The notes: a model not told the origin generated them from the sequence alone. A stretch of DNA of 64,000 bases from CADEED01 sp035995425 (GCA_035995425.1 DASYKM010000095.1:1-64000), one strand, 5' to 3'. Shown: positions 1 to 9,441, counted from the first letter of the stretch. A program made the numbers and translations.

Positions 1-938
1 AACTCCTTGTAGTCGGTGGGCCGCTCCGTCGGCGGGTAGTAGTTCCGCGGGAACCACCGCAACCCCACACGCATGATCTTCGACGTGCCTGTGTCATCCA
101 GTTCGCTGACGTCCTTGATGAAGAAGGCGAAGCGATTGCTACTGGGCAGCACTGCATTGTCGGTGAACGGGAACGCGAACGAGGTGAGGTCGAAGTCGAA
201 TCGGTAGTCCGCAATCGCCGCGGCGGATGAAGCCGGCGTGATCAACACGTGCACGCGCTCGGCGGAGAAATCCGGCTTGTCGAACACGATGGAGAGCGTG
301 TCGCGGCAGTCAGGCGAACTGATGCTGAAGGATTTCAGCTCCTTGCCGGGCACCAGCACGCTCGCGGAATTGGTGGACTGGCCGAAGCTTTCCTCCAGCT
401 CCGGGTCGCTGACGAACTGGAAGGTGGTCTCCATGCTGGCGGCGGGAGTGCACGTCGCTACCTTGTCCTCCCACAGCTGCGCGATCTGGCGCTGGATGAC
501 ACGGTGCGCCGCCTGCCGCAGGTTGCTGCGCGCAGTCAGGATGGCTTCCGGCGCGACGGTTCCCTTGTACTTGGACAAGCGGTCGTCGGCATCTTGCAGC
601 AGTGGCCGCAGTTCGAAATGCTCGTGGAAATTGAGCGTCAGGAGCTGCGCCAGCACCGCATAGCGCACCGGATCCGTGTCCGCGTCCGATCCACCGGGGC
701 CGGCAATCGGGGCGATGAGCTGCCCGAACATGGTGGCGCGCAGTGAGCTCTCGGCCTGCTCGCGCTGGTTGATGAGCTGCAGGTTGGCGCGGTTCTGCTC
801 AAAGTGGTTCGCGAGCCACGCCGCCACGATCGCGCCCAGCGGCACGGTCAGCTTCATCAAAACGTCGAGCCAGAACTGGACGTCGCGCTTGGCCTTCACT
901 TCTGCGCGGCTGTCACCGGCTTTGTTCTCTGCCGTCAT
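1..938 (-). CDS. Membrane-anchored protein of unknown function (3' end outside window)
   Basis: The reading frame is open from an ATG at 938 to the window edge, giving 312 visible codons with no stop. About 20 charged residues precede one hydrophobic segment (about residues 22-40, around LTVPLGAIVAAWLA), followed by a soluble region with several acidic and aromatic stretches. This predicts an inner-membrane protein with a single N-terminal anchor. No catalytic motif or known domain was recognised. The gene starts 10 bp after the stop of the small secreted protein upstream on the same strand, so the two probably form an operon. The long plus-strand frames opposite it look like GC-rich shadows. 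The coding call is firm; the function is unknown. Confidence 0.75.
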   Translation of the reverse strand, partial: MTAENKAGDSRAEVKAKRDVQFWLDVLMKLTVPLGAIVAAWLANHFEQNRANLQLINQREQAESSLRATMFGQLIAPIAGPGGSDADTDPVRYAVLAQLLTLNFHEHFELRPLLQDADDRLSKYKGTVAPEAILTARSNLRQAAHRVIQRQIAQLWEDKVATCTPAASMETTFQFVSDPELEESFGQSTNSASVLVPGKELKSFSISSPDCRDTLSIVFDKPDFSAERVHVLITPASSAAAIADYRFDFDLTSFAFPFTDNAVLPSSNRFAFFIKDVSELDDTGTSKIMRVGLRWFPRNYYPPTERPTDYKE

Positions 939-948
939 GCGCTGATCG

Positions 949-1236
949 TTACTGACAGTTGATGCTGATGGTCGCGGCGCCGTTCAATGCGGCCACCTTC
1001 GCGACCTTGCCGTTGGGGCAATTGACGGTGTAGACGCCGGTAGCCAGCGCCACGGAGAACTTGCCGCCCTCCCCCACCTTGATGTCGGCGACCTTGGCTT
1101 CGCCCTTGAACACCGGCAGTACGGTGCCGGCCTTGACGCCCGTGACCGTGCCCTGCAGGACGCCAACCTGCGCCTGGGCGCCCGCGGCACCCAGCAAAAG
1201 CGCAATGACGATCGATGATTTTTTCAGCTTTCTCAT
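949..1236 (-). CDS. Small secreted protein, unknown function
   Basis: This 95-residue protein has a clear signal peptide: a basic start MRKLKK, a hydrophobic core, and a likely cleavage after AQA near residue 23. The mature part is short, glycine- and valine-rich and carries two cysteines (near TVNCPNG and at the C-terminal NCQ) that could form a disulfide. The alternating beta-like pattern resembles a small carboxypeptidase-regulatory or Ig-like fold, but that is only an impression. The ATG at 1236 has a GGAG ribosome-binding site eight bases upstream. It is the first gene of a probable operon with the membrane protein that follows 10 bp later. Confidence 0.75.
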   Translation of the reverse strand: MRKLKKSSIVIALLLGAAGAQAQVGVLQGTVTGVKAGTVLPVFKGEAKVADIKVGEGGKFSVALATGVYTVNCPNGKVAKVAALNGAATISINCQ

Positions 1237-1906
1237 GTCGGCACTCCGGAATCGTGTGGCCGCCCGCTGGCAGGCAATGACGCACTATATTGGCGTCGTC
1301 GCAACTTTGGCTATCCGTCGCAGTCCCGCGTCGACTCAACCCGCCAATCTCCTACTCATCCTGACTCGCACGGCGCGCATTGGTGCGCGAAGCCGTGTTC
1401 ACTGCGTGACCCCAGCGCTGCATGGCTTCGCGCAGCGGCTTCGAATGCCCATTGCCGCCACCTTCGCGATCTGGCGGAGGCCCGCGCGGCCCACCGCCGA
1501 ATTGCGGTGGCCCGGGTGCTCGGAAAGGTTGTCGTAATGCACAGCGCGGCTACTGGATAGGCATCGGCGTCAGCACCGGCGAGCCACGACTGCGAGGCGG
1601 TGAGCTGCGCGAGATGAAGATGGGCGGCGGCGCCGTGGGCTATTGAGACGCCAGCAGTTCTGGTGCGCGCACGTGCACGAACATGAGACCGATCTGCAAT
1701 TTCTGGTGACGGAGGAACGGGAAAATGTAGGTGAAAGGCGCCTTTTCCGCCTGCCTGGCGGCCGCCGGGAGTTGGCTCGCGGAAAGTCATCAACTAGCTA
1801 CCACGGCTACGCCCAGCGAACATCTGAAGAACTCCTGTAGGGCTAAGCTGATACCTCCCCATTCGGCGATATGGTGGAGTGTCCGCGTCGGCCCCAAGGA
1901 AAACAC
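1237..1906. other. Gene-free 670-bp stretch with possible gene remnant
   Basis: No convincing gene was found here. The minus-strand frame from about 1356 to 1793 is rich in Arg, Ala and His and looks like a shadow. A second minus-strand frame (about 1780 down to 1640) reads as plausible protein ending in APELLASQ-stop. It has no start codon and no recognisable family, so it may be the end of a decayed gene. An imperfect 10-bp inverted repeat (arms 1488-1497 and 1504-1513, one mismatch) lies inside. The left part should hold the promoter of the minus-strand operon and the right part that of the gene at 1907, but no strong promoter was seen. Confidence 0.5.
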
Positions 1907-2425
1907 ATGAGTGCGTTCCCTCTTTCACCTGACGGGAAGCTTGCGATAGCGGCTAGCAAGACTTCGTCCCAAAATGATTTCGACTATCTGGTGGGCAAAT
2001 GGAGCCTCAGAAATCGCACGTTGAAAAAACCGCTGGCCGGCAGCGACGAGTGGACCGAATTCGACGCGACCCAGGAGTTCCGCCTGATATTGCTGGGCCT
2101 GGGCAATATCGACATTTTTCATACCGAGTTTGACGGAAAGCCATTCGAAGGCCTCACGGTGCGATTGTTCGACCCGCAGACGCGGCTGTGGACGATCTAT
2201 TGGGCCGACAGCGCCGCAATGAAACTCGACGGTGGAAAGGTGGGCTCGTTCGATGGCGATGTCGGCGAATTCTTCGGCCGTGAGGTTGTCGACGGCAAGG
2301 ACGTCATCGTGAAATTCCACTGGGATAAGCGTAACCCGAAAGCTCCGATCTATAGCCGTGCGTTTTCCGCTGATGCGGGTCGAACGTGGGAATGGAATTG
2401 GTACTCTAATTTTTCACCCCGGTAA
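1907..2425 (+). CDS. DUF1579-like protein, function unknown
   Basis: This is a 172-residue soluble protein without a signal peptide. It has the layout of small lipocalin-like DUF1579 proteins: an N-terminal FDYLVGKWSL (the 'G-x-W' start of the barrel), then beta-rich segments with repeated aromatic residues and a C-terminal WEWNWYSNF. Such proteins often sit beside regulators or stress genes, and their ligand is unknown. The start at 1907 is preferred over an upstream ATG at 1871 because AAGGA lies six bases before it. G+C is visibly lower than the surroundings (29 of 60 bases at 1921-1980), so the gene may be a recent acquisition. Family assignment is by pattern only. Confidence 0.65.
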   Translation: MSAFPLSPDGKLAIAASKTSSQNDFDYLVGKWSLRNRTLKKPLAGSDEWTEFDATQEFRLILLGLGNIDIFHTEFDGKPFEGLTVRLFDPQTRLWTIYWADSAAMKLDGGKVGSFDGDVGEFFGREVVDGKDVIVKFHWDKRNPKAPIYSRAFSADAGRTWEWNWYSNFSPR

Positions 2426-2570
2426 TTTTTCGTCGCCGGCCGGTCGCCGTCGCTGTACCGATCAAACGTACCCGCCCAGGGTCCACGGCAAGTCCGTTGG
2501 CGAAATTTCTGTCGCGCTGCCATGAAAGGGATCAGTCTCACAGCCGCCACGCTGCAAGAGGCAGATCACG

Positions 2571-3071
2571 ATGAAAATGGTTTTTGCATTTATGTCGCTG
2601 TCCTTTCTCGGCATTGCCGCCCATGCGGCTGGGCCAAGCCGGACACTGTCTTCCAAGCTCAATTCATATTCGGGGATTGCGGTGATGTCTATCCACGTGA
2701 TCGCGGATGAGTCGGGAGCAGCCATGTTTCGTTTTTCACGGCAGCATTTTTTCGGAGTTGCCGATCTTTTCGAAGTCGAATATGGCAAGCCCACGCTGAT
2801 CGTTCGCGATATGACTGAAGGCAAATACAGCTGGAAAGAGATGTTGGCGACCTCAGCTGCCACGCTAAACCTTCGCGACAGCCTCCCCGACTTCGTAGTC
2901 AGAATCGGCTGTATCAGTTACGTCGGGGCATTCGAATTCGATATGCGCAGCAAGAAGGTGCATATCGCGTTTGATCAAGAGCAAAAGGAGCGCGAACAGG
3001 TGGTTTCGATGATTCAGGAGCAGTATCCAATGGAGTTCTCGAAGTTTGGGATGTGCGCCCAGGCCAACTAA
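2571..3071 (+). CDS. Secreted protein of unknown function
   Basis: This 166-residue protein has a signal peptide (MKMVFAFMSLSFLGIAAHA, likely cut after residue 19). Mature residues include two cysteines, near RIGCIS and in the C-terminal GMCAQ. The second half is charged, around QEQKERE. No domain or active-site motif was recognised. The ATG is preceded by a weak GAGG-type ribosome-binding site. Base composition is lower in G+C than the neighbours (30 of 60 bases at 2761-2820), like the gene before it. The two may have arrived together, although they are separated by 145 bp and need not be cotranscribed. Confidence 0.65.
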   Translation: MKMVFAFMSLSFLGIAAHAAGPSRTLSSKLNSYSGIAVMSIHVIADESGAAMFRFSRQHFFGVADLFEVEYGKPTLIVRDMTEGKYSWKEMLATSAATLNLRDSLPDFVVRIGCISYVGAFEFDMRSKKVHIAFDQEQKEREQVVSMIQEQYPMEFSKFGMCAQAN

Positions 3072-3283
3072 CTGACGAAATTGGTACAACGGTTCCAGAG
3101 CCGAGGGCGACCAGGACCCCGCACCCCATCCCGCAACCGCCTCTGTGCAGCGTTCAGGTGCGAACGCTCATGCCACATCATCGCCATCTCGTACGACGGA
3201 ATCGCCAGAGGTGGCGTGACCACCTGCGAACGAACGGCAGCGCTTTGTTGACGAGTAGTGAGGCGCTAGGGCAGCCTCGACGA

Positions 3284-6200
3284 ATGAAATCAATCCGCGT
3301 CGCAGGAATCGCGCTGGCTGGCCTGGTGGTATGCGCCATTGCACCCAAAACGGCCATCGCGGCCGCCGCGGCCGCCACGCCCGCGAATTGTTCCGTACCC
3401 ACAGATCGACTGCTGCGCCGCCTCGAGCTCGACCTGCCCGGCGACACGCGCGTGACGCGCACCGTGGACATTCCGGCCGATACGGAAGTGTTGATCGAAT
3501 CCTTCGAAACGAACATCAACTCGCGTCTCGAAGTGCGCGCGGCGGGTGCCGAGGTCGCGGCGGCCGAAAACGCGCTGCATCGGTGGCCACCACATCGCCT
3601 CATCGTCGCGAAGGGTCCGGCGCGCAAAGTGGATGTCACGGTCATAGGCATCGACCGGGCGCACGGCAAAGTGGACGTACGGATCTCCCGCCTCGCATCG
3701 CAGAAAGACCCGCGCTGCGTGGATTTCTGGCGCGCGATGGCCAGCGGCGACGCCGCGTACTCGCGCGGCGCCATGATCTTCAGAGGCGAGATCGAGGCGG
3801 CTCCCGGTGTCTCCGAGCAAGCCTACCAATCCGCGATCGCCACGTATGCGCGCGCCGTGGGCATTCTCGGAGCCGGCGGATTCGATGAAGCGCAGGCGCG
3901 ACTCGTGCACGCCTCTGCGTTGTACATCACGGAACATTTTCAGGAATCTCTCGAGGCGGCGTCGGTCGCTGAAGCGCGCTTCAAGGCGTTGGGCCACGAT
4001 TACGGGCGCGATCTCGCGCATTTCTACTGGGCATATTCGCTGGCTTACGATGCCATGAAGACGAAGGACGTGGCCGAAGCGAATCGGAAATTCGAGACGG
4101 CGGGAAATGCCTTCCTCGAGGTTGCCGCCAATCATCTGCGACGCGGCGAACGGTTCGATCGCGCGCAGGCGCTCGACGGAGTGGCCTGCATCAGTGGCTT
4201 TCGCTTTCGCTACGCCGAGGCCATTGCGGGATATCAGCGCGCGCTCGATATTTTCGAAGAGCTGCACGAGCCGGACCGCGCGGTCGCGATGCGCCTGAAT
4301 CTGGCCTTCTTTGAATCCCAATTCGGCCGGTACCAGGAAGCCCTGAGACGCCACCTCGAGATCATGGCGGAGGGCGACGACATCAAGGACCCCGCCGCCT
4401 ACGTGACCAACCTCAGGAACGCCGCGTTCATCGAGGTGAAGCTGGGCAAGTACGATGCAGCGCTGCGGCACTATTCGGATGCCTACGCACACAGCCTGCG
4501 GACGCAATCCTCCTGGGATCAGGGCAGAGCACTCTACGGTCTCGGCATTGCCTACCATGCAATCGGCAACTACGGCGAAGCGCTGAGTTATCTCGAGCGT
4601 TCGCTTGCGCTGCGTCCCGATCAGCAGCGGCAACGCGACCGCGCCCTGACGCTGCGCACCCTGGCCAACGTGCTTGGCGATTCCGGCCGCGGGCGCGAGG
4701 CCATCGCACGTCGCGAAGAAGCTTGGCGCATGACGCAGCTTCCTCAGGACAAGGCGCGCATCACGCTCGAGCTGATCGCCGACCGGATCGACATCGGCGA
4801 CCTGGCGATCGCGAAATCGCTGACCGTGCCGCTACTGGCGGCGCGCGACTTGCCGGATCCGGCAGTCCAGATCGGGGCCACGCTCGCGAACGCCCGCATT
4901 GCGCTCGCCGAGGGTGATGCCGCGAGCGCGGCGCGCGATGCGCGCACCGCCGCGGACTACTATCGAACGCACGAGCTGGTGTCGTCGGAGTTCGCGGCAC
5001 TGCTGATACAAGCGCGCGCGGCGTGCGCCGCGGGCGCGCGCGACGACGCGCTCGACCTCGCGCACAGCGCATTGCAGCGGGCCGAAGACGTGCGCACCTT
5101 CAGCAGCAACCCAACATTGCGCGCCTCCTTGTGGCGCCCGCTGCGGCCGGCGTTCGGGTTCACGATCGGCTTGCTCGCGCGCGCGAGTTCTTGCGGCGGG
5201 TCCGCGCCGGCGGACGCAGTCGGCGCCCTTGCGATCGCGGAAGCGTCACGCGGCAGAGCGCTCGAAGACTTTCGGCTCAGGTCCACGGCCGACTCCGCAC
5301 AATCGAAAACGAATGAGCAGCGGCGCGAGCTGTTCGAGCAGCTGGCAGGCGTTCGCCAGCAACTGGAAACGCTGTCCACGACTACTTCCGCGGACGACGA
5401 GCGGCTGAAAATCCTGCGCGCCGAGGCCGCCCGCCTCCGTCGCGAAGTCGATCTGTCGGGCGGCCTGGCCGACTCGAGCCGGCACCGCGGCGAAGACCTG
5501 CGTCCCGCATTGCGCGCCCGCATCGATGCGCTTCCGGCGGACACCGCGGTGGTCGAATACTGGCTCGGCAAGGACGAGGCGTTTGCGTGGCTGCTCACGC
5601 GCGGGCGCGTGGACCTCGTCGATCTGGGACCCGCGAACCGCATCGACGCGGCGGCGCGGCGCATGCACGAGGCGATGCGTTCCTGGCTCGCCGGAACGGT
5701 CGACGAACGCATCGCGCGCGCCCGGGAGCTGCACGAGCTCATCATCGCACCGCTGCCCGCGGACCTTACGCGCGCGCGCACCGTATATTTCATACCCGAC
5801 GGGGCGCTGCACGCGGTGCCTTTCGCGGCGCTGGCGCAAGGTGATCGCGCGCACCCGCGTTTCTTCATCGACTCGCACGACGTGGCGGTGGCGCCCGCGT
5901 TCCTCGCGATCGCGCCCGAGACGCAACGCCGGGCGGTGAGCAAGAGCTCGGCCGCGCTGGTCGTCGTCGATCCGGTCTACACGCGCGACGATGCGCGGTT
6001 CGCGCGCACCACGGAAGCTGCTCCTGCGCCGACAATAGCTGCGGCGACGCTGCGCGGCTCCAAATCGTGGTTGCGACTACCCGCCACCGCACGCGAGGCC
6101 GCGACGATCTCGAAGCTGCTCGATCGCGATGCCGTTCAGGTGCTCTCGGGTTTCGACGCGAGCCGCGACTCACTGCTCGGTCGCGATCTCGCCCACTACG

Positions 6201-6640
6201 ACATCCTGCATTTCGCGACGCATGCGGTCGCCGACACGGAAGCGCCGCAACTCTCGGCGCTGGTGCTCAGCACTGTCGATGCTCAGGGCAAACCGCGTGT
6301 CGGCGAAGTGTTCGCGGGCGATCTCGCCGACCAGCACCTGGGCGCGGCGCTCGTGGTGTTGAGCGGGTGCGAAACCGCACTAGGCCGCGCGGAAGCGGGC
6401 GAAGGATTACTGAGCCTGCGCTACGCGGCGCACGCCGCGGGCGCGCGTTCGGTCATCGCCTCTCTCTGGCCGGTCGAAGATGCCGCCGGAGCCCGCCTCA
6501 TGGACGACATGTATGCCGATGTGATCGGCCGCGGCGTGTCGCCGGTCGCGGCCATGTCACGCGCGATGCGCAATGGGCGCAAGAGCTGGAACGATCCGGC
6601 GCTGTGGGCGGCGTTCGACGTTTCGATCGCCGGGTTCTGA
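3284..6640 (+). CDS. Exported TPR-CHAT domain protein (caspase-like peptidase)
   Basis: This 1118-residue protein starts with a signal peptide (MKSIRVAGIALAGLVVCAI...). A beta-rich N-terminal part of about 120 residues follows, then a long array of tetratricopeptide-like helical repeats (about 150-600). A charged coiled-coil-like linker (about 680-750) leads to a C-terminal CHAT domain. The CHAT catalytic pair is intact: His980 in HFATHAV and Cys1029 in VVLSGCETALG, with the usual SLWPV segment after it. CHAT domains are caspase-fold cysteine peptidases that in several systems are held inactive by TPR repeats. The ATG at 3284 is chosen because it begins the signal peptide; an in-frame GTG/TTG extension upstream adds only arginine-rich shadow sequence. 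It converges on the metzincin gene across a shared terminator. Substrate and trigger are unknown. Confidence 0.85.
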   Translation: MKSIRVAGIALAGLVVCAIAPKTAIAAAAAATPANCSVPTDRLLRRLELDLPGDTRVTRTVDIPADTEVLIESFETNINSRLEVRAAGAEVAAAENALHRWPPHRLIVAKGPARKVDVTVIGIDRAHGKVDVRISRLASQKDPRCVDFWRAMASGDAAYSRGAMIFRGEIEAAPGVSEQAYQSAIATYARAVGILGAGGFDEAQARLVHASALYITEHFQESLEAASVAEARFKALGHDYGRDLAHFYWAYSLAYDAMKTKDVAEANRKFETAGNAFLEVAANHLRRGERFDRAQALDGVACISGFRFRYAEAIAGYQRALDIFEELHEPDRAVAMRLNLAFFESQFGRYQEALRRHLEIMAEGDDIKDPAAYVTNLRNAAFIEVKLGKYDAALRHYSDAYAHSLRTQSSWDQGRALYGLGIAYHAIGNYGEALSYLERSLALRPDQQRQRDRALTLRTLANVLGDSGRGREAIARREEAWRMTQLPQDKARITLELIADRIDIGDLAIAKSLTVPLLAARDLPDPAVQIGATLANARIALAEGDAASAARDARTAADYYRTHELVSSEFAALLIQARAACAAGARDDALDLAHSALQRAEDVRTFSSNPTLRASLWRPLRPAFGFTIGLLARASSCGGSAPADAVGALAIAEASRGRALEDFRLRSTADSAQSKTNEQRRELFEQLAGVRQQLETLSTTTSADDERLKILRAEAARLRREVDLSGGLADSSRHRGEDLRPALRARIDALPADTAVVEYWLGKDEAFAWLLTRGRVDLVDLGPANRIDAAARRMHEAMRSWLAGTVDERIARARELHELIIAPLPADLTRARTVYFIPDGALHAVPFAALAQGDRAHPRFFIDSHDVAVAPAFLAIAPETQRRAVSKSSAALVVVDPVYTRDDARFARTTEAAPAPTIAAATLRGSKSWLRLPATAREAATISKLLDRDAVQVLSGFDASRDSLLGRDLAHYDILHFATHAVADTEAPQLSALVLSTVDAQGKPRVGEVFAGDLADQHLGAALVVLSGCETALGRAEAGEGLLSLRYAAHAAGARSVIASLWPVEDAAGARLMDDMYADVIGRGVSPVAAMSRAMRNGRKSWNDPALWAAFDVSIAGF

Positions 6641-6645
6641 CGGCC

Positions 6646-6681
6646 TGCCGGGTCGGCCGCTCGTTAGCGGCCGACCCGGCA
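6646..6681. terminator. Bidirectional hairpin between convergent genes
   Basis: A perfect 15-bp GC-rich inverted repeat (6646-6660 and 6667-6681) with a six-base loop TCGTTA sits in the 59-bp gap between the CHAT gene and the convergent protease gene. It lacks a clear T-tract on either side. Its size and place suggest a two-way transcription stop or a block to antisense read-through. Confidence 0.6.
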
Positions 6682-6699
6682 TGGAAACGCTGCGTTCGC

Positions 6700-9441
6700 C
6701 TACTTGTTCTTGACCTCGTCGAAGAAGAGATCGAAGTTGCTGACTCCCTTCGTCGAGATGTTGAACAGGAAGTTCTCGTACGTGGTGCCGTTGGGGCGCA
6801 GTCCGCGTCTACCAAGATCGGTCGGGCCCGGATCGGCAGCGCCCAAGCCTTGCGTCACGCCCACCAGCGCTTCGCCACGCGCCGTCGGTCCCCACTTGAG
6901 CGCAATCTTGCCCTGGTCTCCGAGCTCTGCAGTGAAGTAGTTCGGATCGCTGGAGAAGAACTCACTGACACTGACGAAATGCACCGCGGCCGGCCTCGCG
7001 TTGGCATCGACCAGCACCAGGCCCGGATTCCCGAGGAAGCCGGTCGGATCGAGGTCGGCCCAGAGCGGCGAGATTCGCGGTGGCCCGGCCAGGAAGGCGG
7101 CCACGCTCGGCTCCCGGCCCTCGTCCCCCGCACCGAACGAGAGGTTGCCGTTCGAGTTGACGAACACCGAGCTGCGCGGCTTGCCCTGGAAATTGAAGGG
7201 CCTGCCCAAAGCGACCGGCACCGTTTCGTCGTCGCCGATATCAATCGGCGTGCCACGGTACGTATTGATGTACAGCGAATAGCGCCCCTTGGTTTCGCCG
7301 ACGCCGACGAACTGCAGATCCGGGAAGCTCGACACCGCGACCGCCAGCCTGAGGTCGGTGCTGGCCTGGAGCAACAGGCGTGACAGCAGGCCGTTGCCCC
7401 CGTCATCGTCCGTGGCCAACAACTCGCCGGTGTCGGCATCGAAGACGCCGATGACGCTGTCGAGATCGCCGCGCACCACTTCCACCGCCAGCACATCGCC
7501 CGCACGCACGCGGAAGCTGTAGTAGTCCACATCGTCGCGATCCGGCTCGATCACGGTCGCGAACGCGGGATTCGCGCTGTCGAACGGCAGATGAAGCAGC
7601 GGCGTCGCCTTCTTGATGCTGTCGTTGCGGCGGACCAGCTCGGTCAGATCGATGATCCGGTTCACGCCGTTGAAGCGCAGTGTGCCGTGCAGGTCATTGG
7701 TCTCGTTGGTACCCGCACCGACGAGGTCCTCGTAGATAGCGGGGACGGGAATCGCGCCGCCGATGGCGCCGCGGAACGCACTGAGGTCGGACTCACTCTC
7801 GAATCCGCTCGTGACCGCGCCACCGCAACTGTAGCCAGCCAGACCATCCACGGCGCTCATCGCACCGTAGGTGATCGAGAAGGGATTGCCGGCAACCGGG
7901 CCCAGGAACTCACCGAACTGATTCTTCTTGTTGATCGTGATGGAGAACGTGTTCGCGCCGACGGCGGGGAATTCGGGCACGCCCTGCCAGCGTGCGGTGA
8001 AGCTGGTCGCCGTTTCCTCGAATGTGACGCTACCGCCGCCGGTGGCGCTGGCATTCAGGTCGTCCCACAACCCCGCGATCCGCGGCGGCCCGCTCAAGTG
8101 ACCAAGCGTCGATTCCGCGAACGCCTCGTCGTTGCGGCCGAAAGTGATGCTGCCGTTGGCATTCACGAACAACGAGGTGAAGCGCTGCCCGCAGAAATCG
8201 ATCGGAAAGCGCGGGAAGATCTCGGCGAAACCATCGTCACCCACCGGCAGCGGCTCACCCGCCAGCGGCACGTTGAAGATGACGTTGACGCCGTTGCGCG
8301 TGGCGCCCGCCGCTGCCGTCACGGCCGTGAAAGCGCCGGGCGCGTCGCTGTTCGACTCGGTGGCGCCGCTCGCGAACTCCTCCGGTCCCGGCAGATTCCG
8401 CGGCGGCGTCGAGAAGCCGCCGTCGAGGATTCCATCGACATAGACCGCGTACTGCGCGCCGGGCGTCAATCCGGTGAACCGGTAGGTTCCCACGACTGCG
8501 CTCACCGCCGGATCGGTCTCATCGGTGAAATCGCCGGACATCGCCGAGACTGCGTCGAGGAACGGATTGGCGACGTTGCGCGCGATGACGTTGATGCCCG
8601 AGAGCCGCAGGGTGCCGTTGGGAGCCAGGATGCTGCCCGCTACGCTCGCGGTCGTGGCGAGGTAGTTAGGCTCGGGATACAGCCGCGAGATTGACGACAC
8701 ATCGTCGCGCCCCGGGGTTTCCTCGCCGAACTGCGGGCCGAAGAAGAAGGGATACATGGTCTCGAGCAGCCCGTTGTTGGCGAAGTCCGCAACGGTCGGC
8801 GTCCCGAAGGTGTTGGACGGCGCCGGGCCGCTCGGCTCAGGAGTGCCCACGGCGAGCCCGAGCAGGATTCCCCCATTGGTCTGGGTATGCGCGAGGTTAC
8901 CGAAGTGCCCAAACTCGTGAACCATGATGGAAAGCCCGGTTGCTGGATCGGCCGGACTGAACTCCGGACCATTCAGGAACGCAGAGCCCTCGGTGATGGT
9001 GCAGGTAGCTGGGTCAGCGAACTCGGGGCCGGCGAATCCGAGCACGCCGGAGTCGGCGCCGAACAGGAGCTCGAAGATGGCGCCGGTGTTGTCATAGACG
9101 ATGGCGGAGAGACCGTCGGGTGCGGGGGCTTCAAGGAAGGGGAGGAAGTTCGTCTCGTCGACGTCGACCGGCAGATTGGCGCCCTGCACGTAGCTGATCG
9201 TCGCGCTCGCGACGTTTTGCCACTGGCCGAACGAGGTCGCGACGAAAGAATCCGCCTGGGCCTTGGTCAGCGCGCCGAGGTTACCCAGGTCGGCATTCCA
9301 GACGATGTTCCGGCCGCCGTTGGGCCAGAGGAACGGCACGCCGTCTTTGCAGATCTCGAGCGGACCGGTGGCGTGGGCAGTGGAGATGACGAGCAGCGGC
9401 GCCGCCATCATGGCGAGTGCAATTCGTTTGAAAGTGTTCAT
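6700..9441 (-). CDS. Large secreted metzincin-like metalloprotease with repeat domains
   Basis: This 913-residue protein has a signal peptide cut near AHA (residue 23-24). A matrixin-like catalytic domain follows with HEFGHFGNLAH (His175, Glu176, His179, His185) and a downstream Met-turn in ETMYPFF, then an acidic DD...ISRLYP segment typical of matrixins. The usual Gly of HExxHxxGxxH is Asn here. Two copies of a nidogen-like module occur at about residues 415-560 and 750-890; each has a (L/V)FVNxNGxxxFG stretch followed by GPPRI-x-x-LW-x-DL. A pre-peptidase C-terminal-like domain lies between them (about 627-727). The gene overlaps the upstream small gene by ATGA, indicating translational coupling. 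Substrate is unknown; a secreted adhesive protease is a reasonable inference. Confidence 0.8.
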   Translation of the reverse strand: MNTFKRIALAMMAAPLLVISTAHATGPLEICKDGVPFLWPNGGRNIVWNADLGNLGALTKAQADSFVATSFGQWQNVASATISYVQGANLPVDVDETNFLPFLEAPAPDGLSAIVYDNTGAIFELLFGADSGVLGFAGPEFADPATCTITEGSAFLNGPEFSPADPATGLSIMVHEFGHFGNLAHTQTNGGILLGLAVGTPEPSGPAPSNTFGTPTVADFANNGLLETMYPFFFGPQFGEETPGRDDVSSISRLYPEPNYLATTASVAGSILAPNGTLRLSGINVIARNVANPFLDAVSAMSGDFTDETDPAVSAVVGTYRFTGLTPGAQYAVYVDGILDGGFSTPPRNLPGPEEFASGATESNSDAPGAFTAVTAAAGATRNGVNVIFNVPLAGEPLPVGDDGFAEIFPRFPIDFCGQRFTSLFVNANGSITFGRNDEAFAESTLGHLSGPPRIAGLWDDLNASATGGGSVTFEETATSFTARWQGVPEFPAVGANTFSITINKKNQFGEFLGPVAGNPFSITYGAMSAVDGLAGYSCGGAVTSGFESESDLSAFRGAIGGAIPVPAIYEDLVGAGTNETNDLHGTLRFNGVNRIIDLTELVRRNDSIKKATPLLHLPFDSANPAFATVIEPDRDDVDYYSFRVRAGDVLAVEVVRGDLDSVIGVFDADTGELLATDDDGGNGLLSRLLLQASTDLRLAVAVSSFPDLQFVGVGETKGRYSLYINTYRGTPIDIGDDETVPVALGRPFNFQGKPRSSVFVNSNGNLSFGAGDEGREPSVAAFLAGPPRISPLWADLDPTGFLGNPGLVLVDANARPAAVHFVSVSEFFSSDPNYFTAELGDQGKIALKWGPTARGEALVGVTQGLGAADPGPTDLGRRGLRPNGTTYENFLFNISTKGVSNFDLFFDEVKNK

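Noticed and set aside
1356..1793. 145-codon minus-strand frame in the long gap
   Set aside because: It is rich in Arg, Ala and His, has no ribosome-binding site, and matches no family; treated as noncoding.
3284..6640. CRISPR-linked (Craspase-type) system around the CHAT gene
   Set aside because: No repeats, Cas-like gene or gasdermin-like gene occurs in the window, and the protein has a signal peptide.
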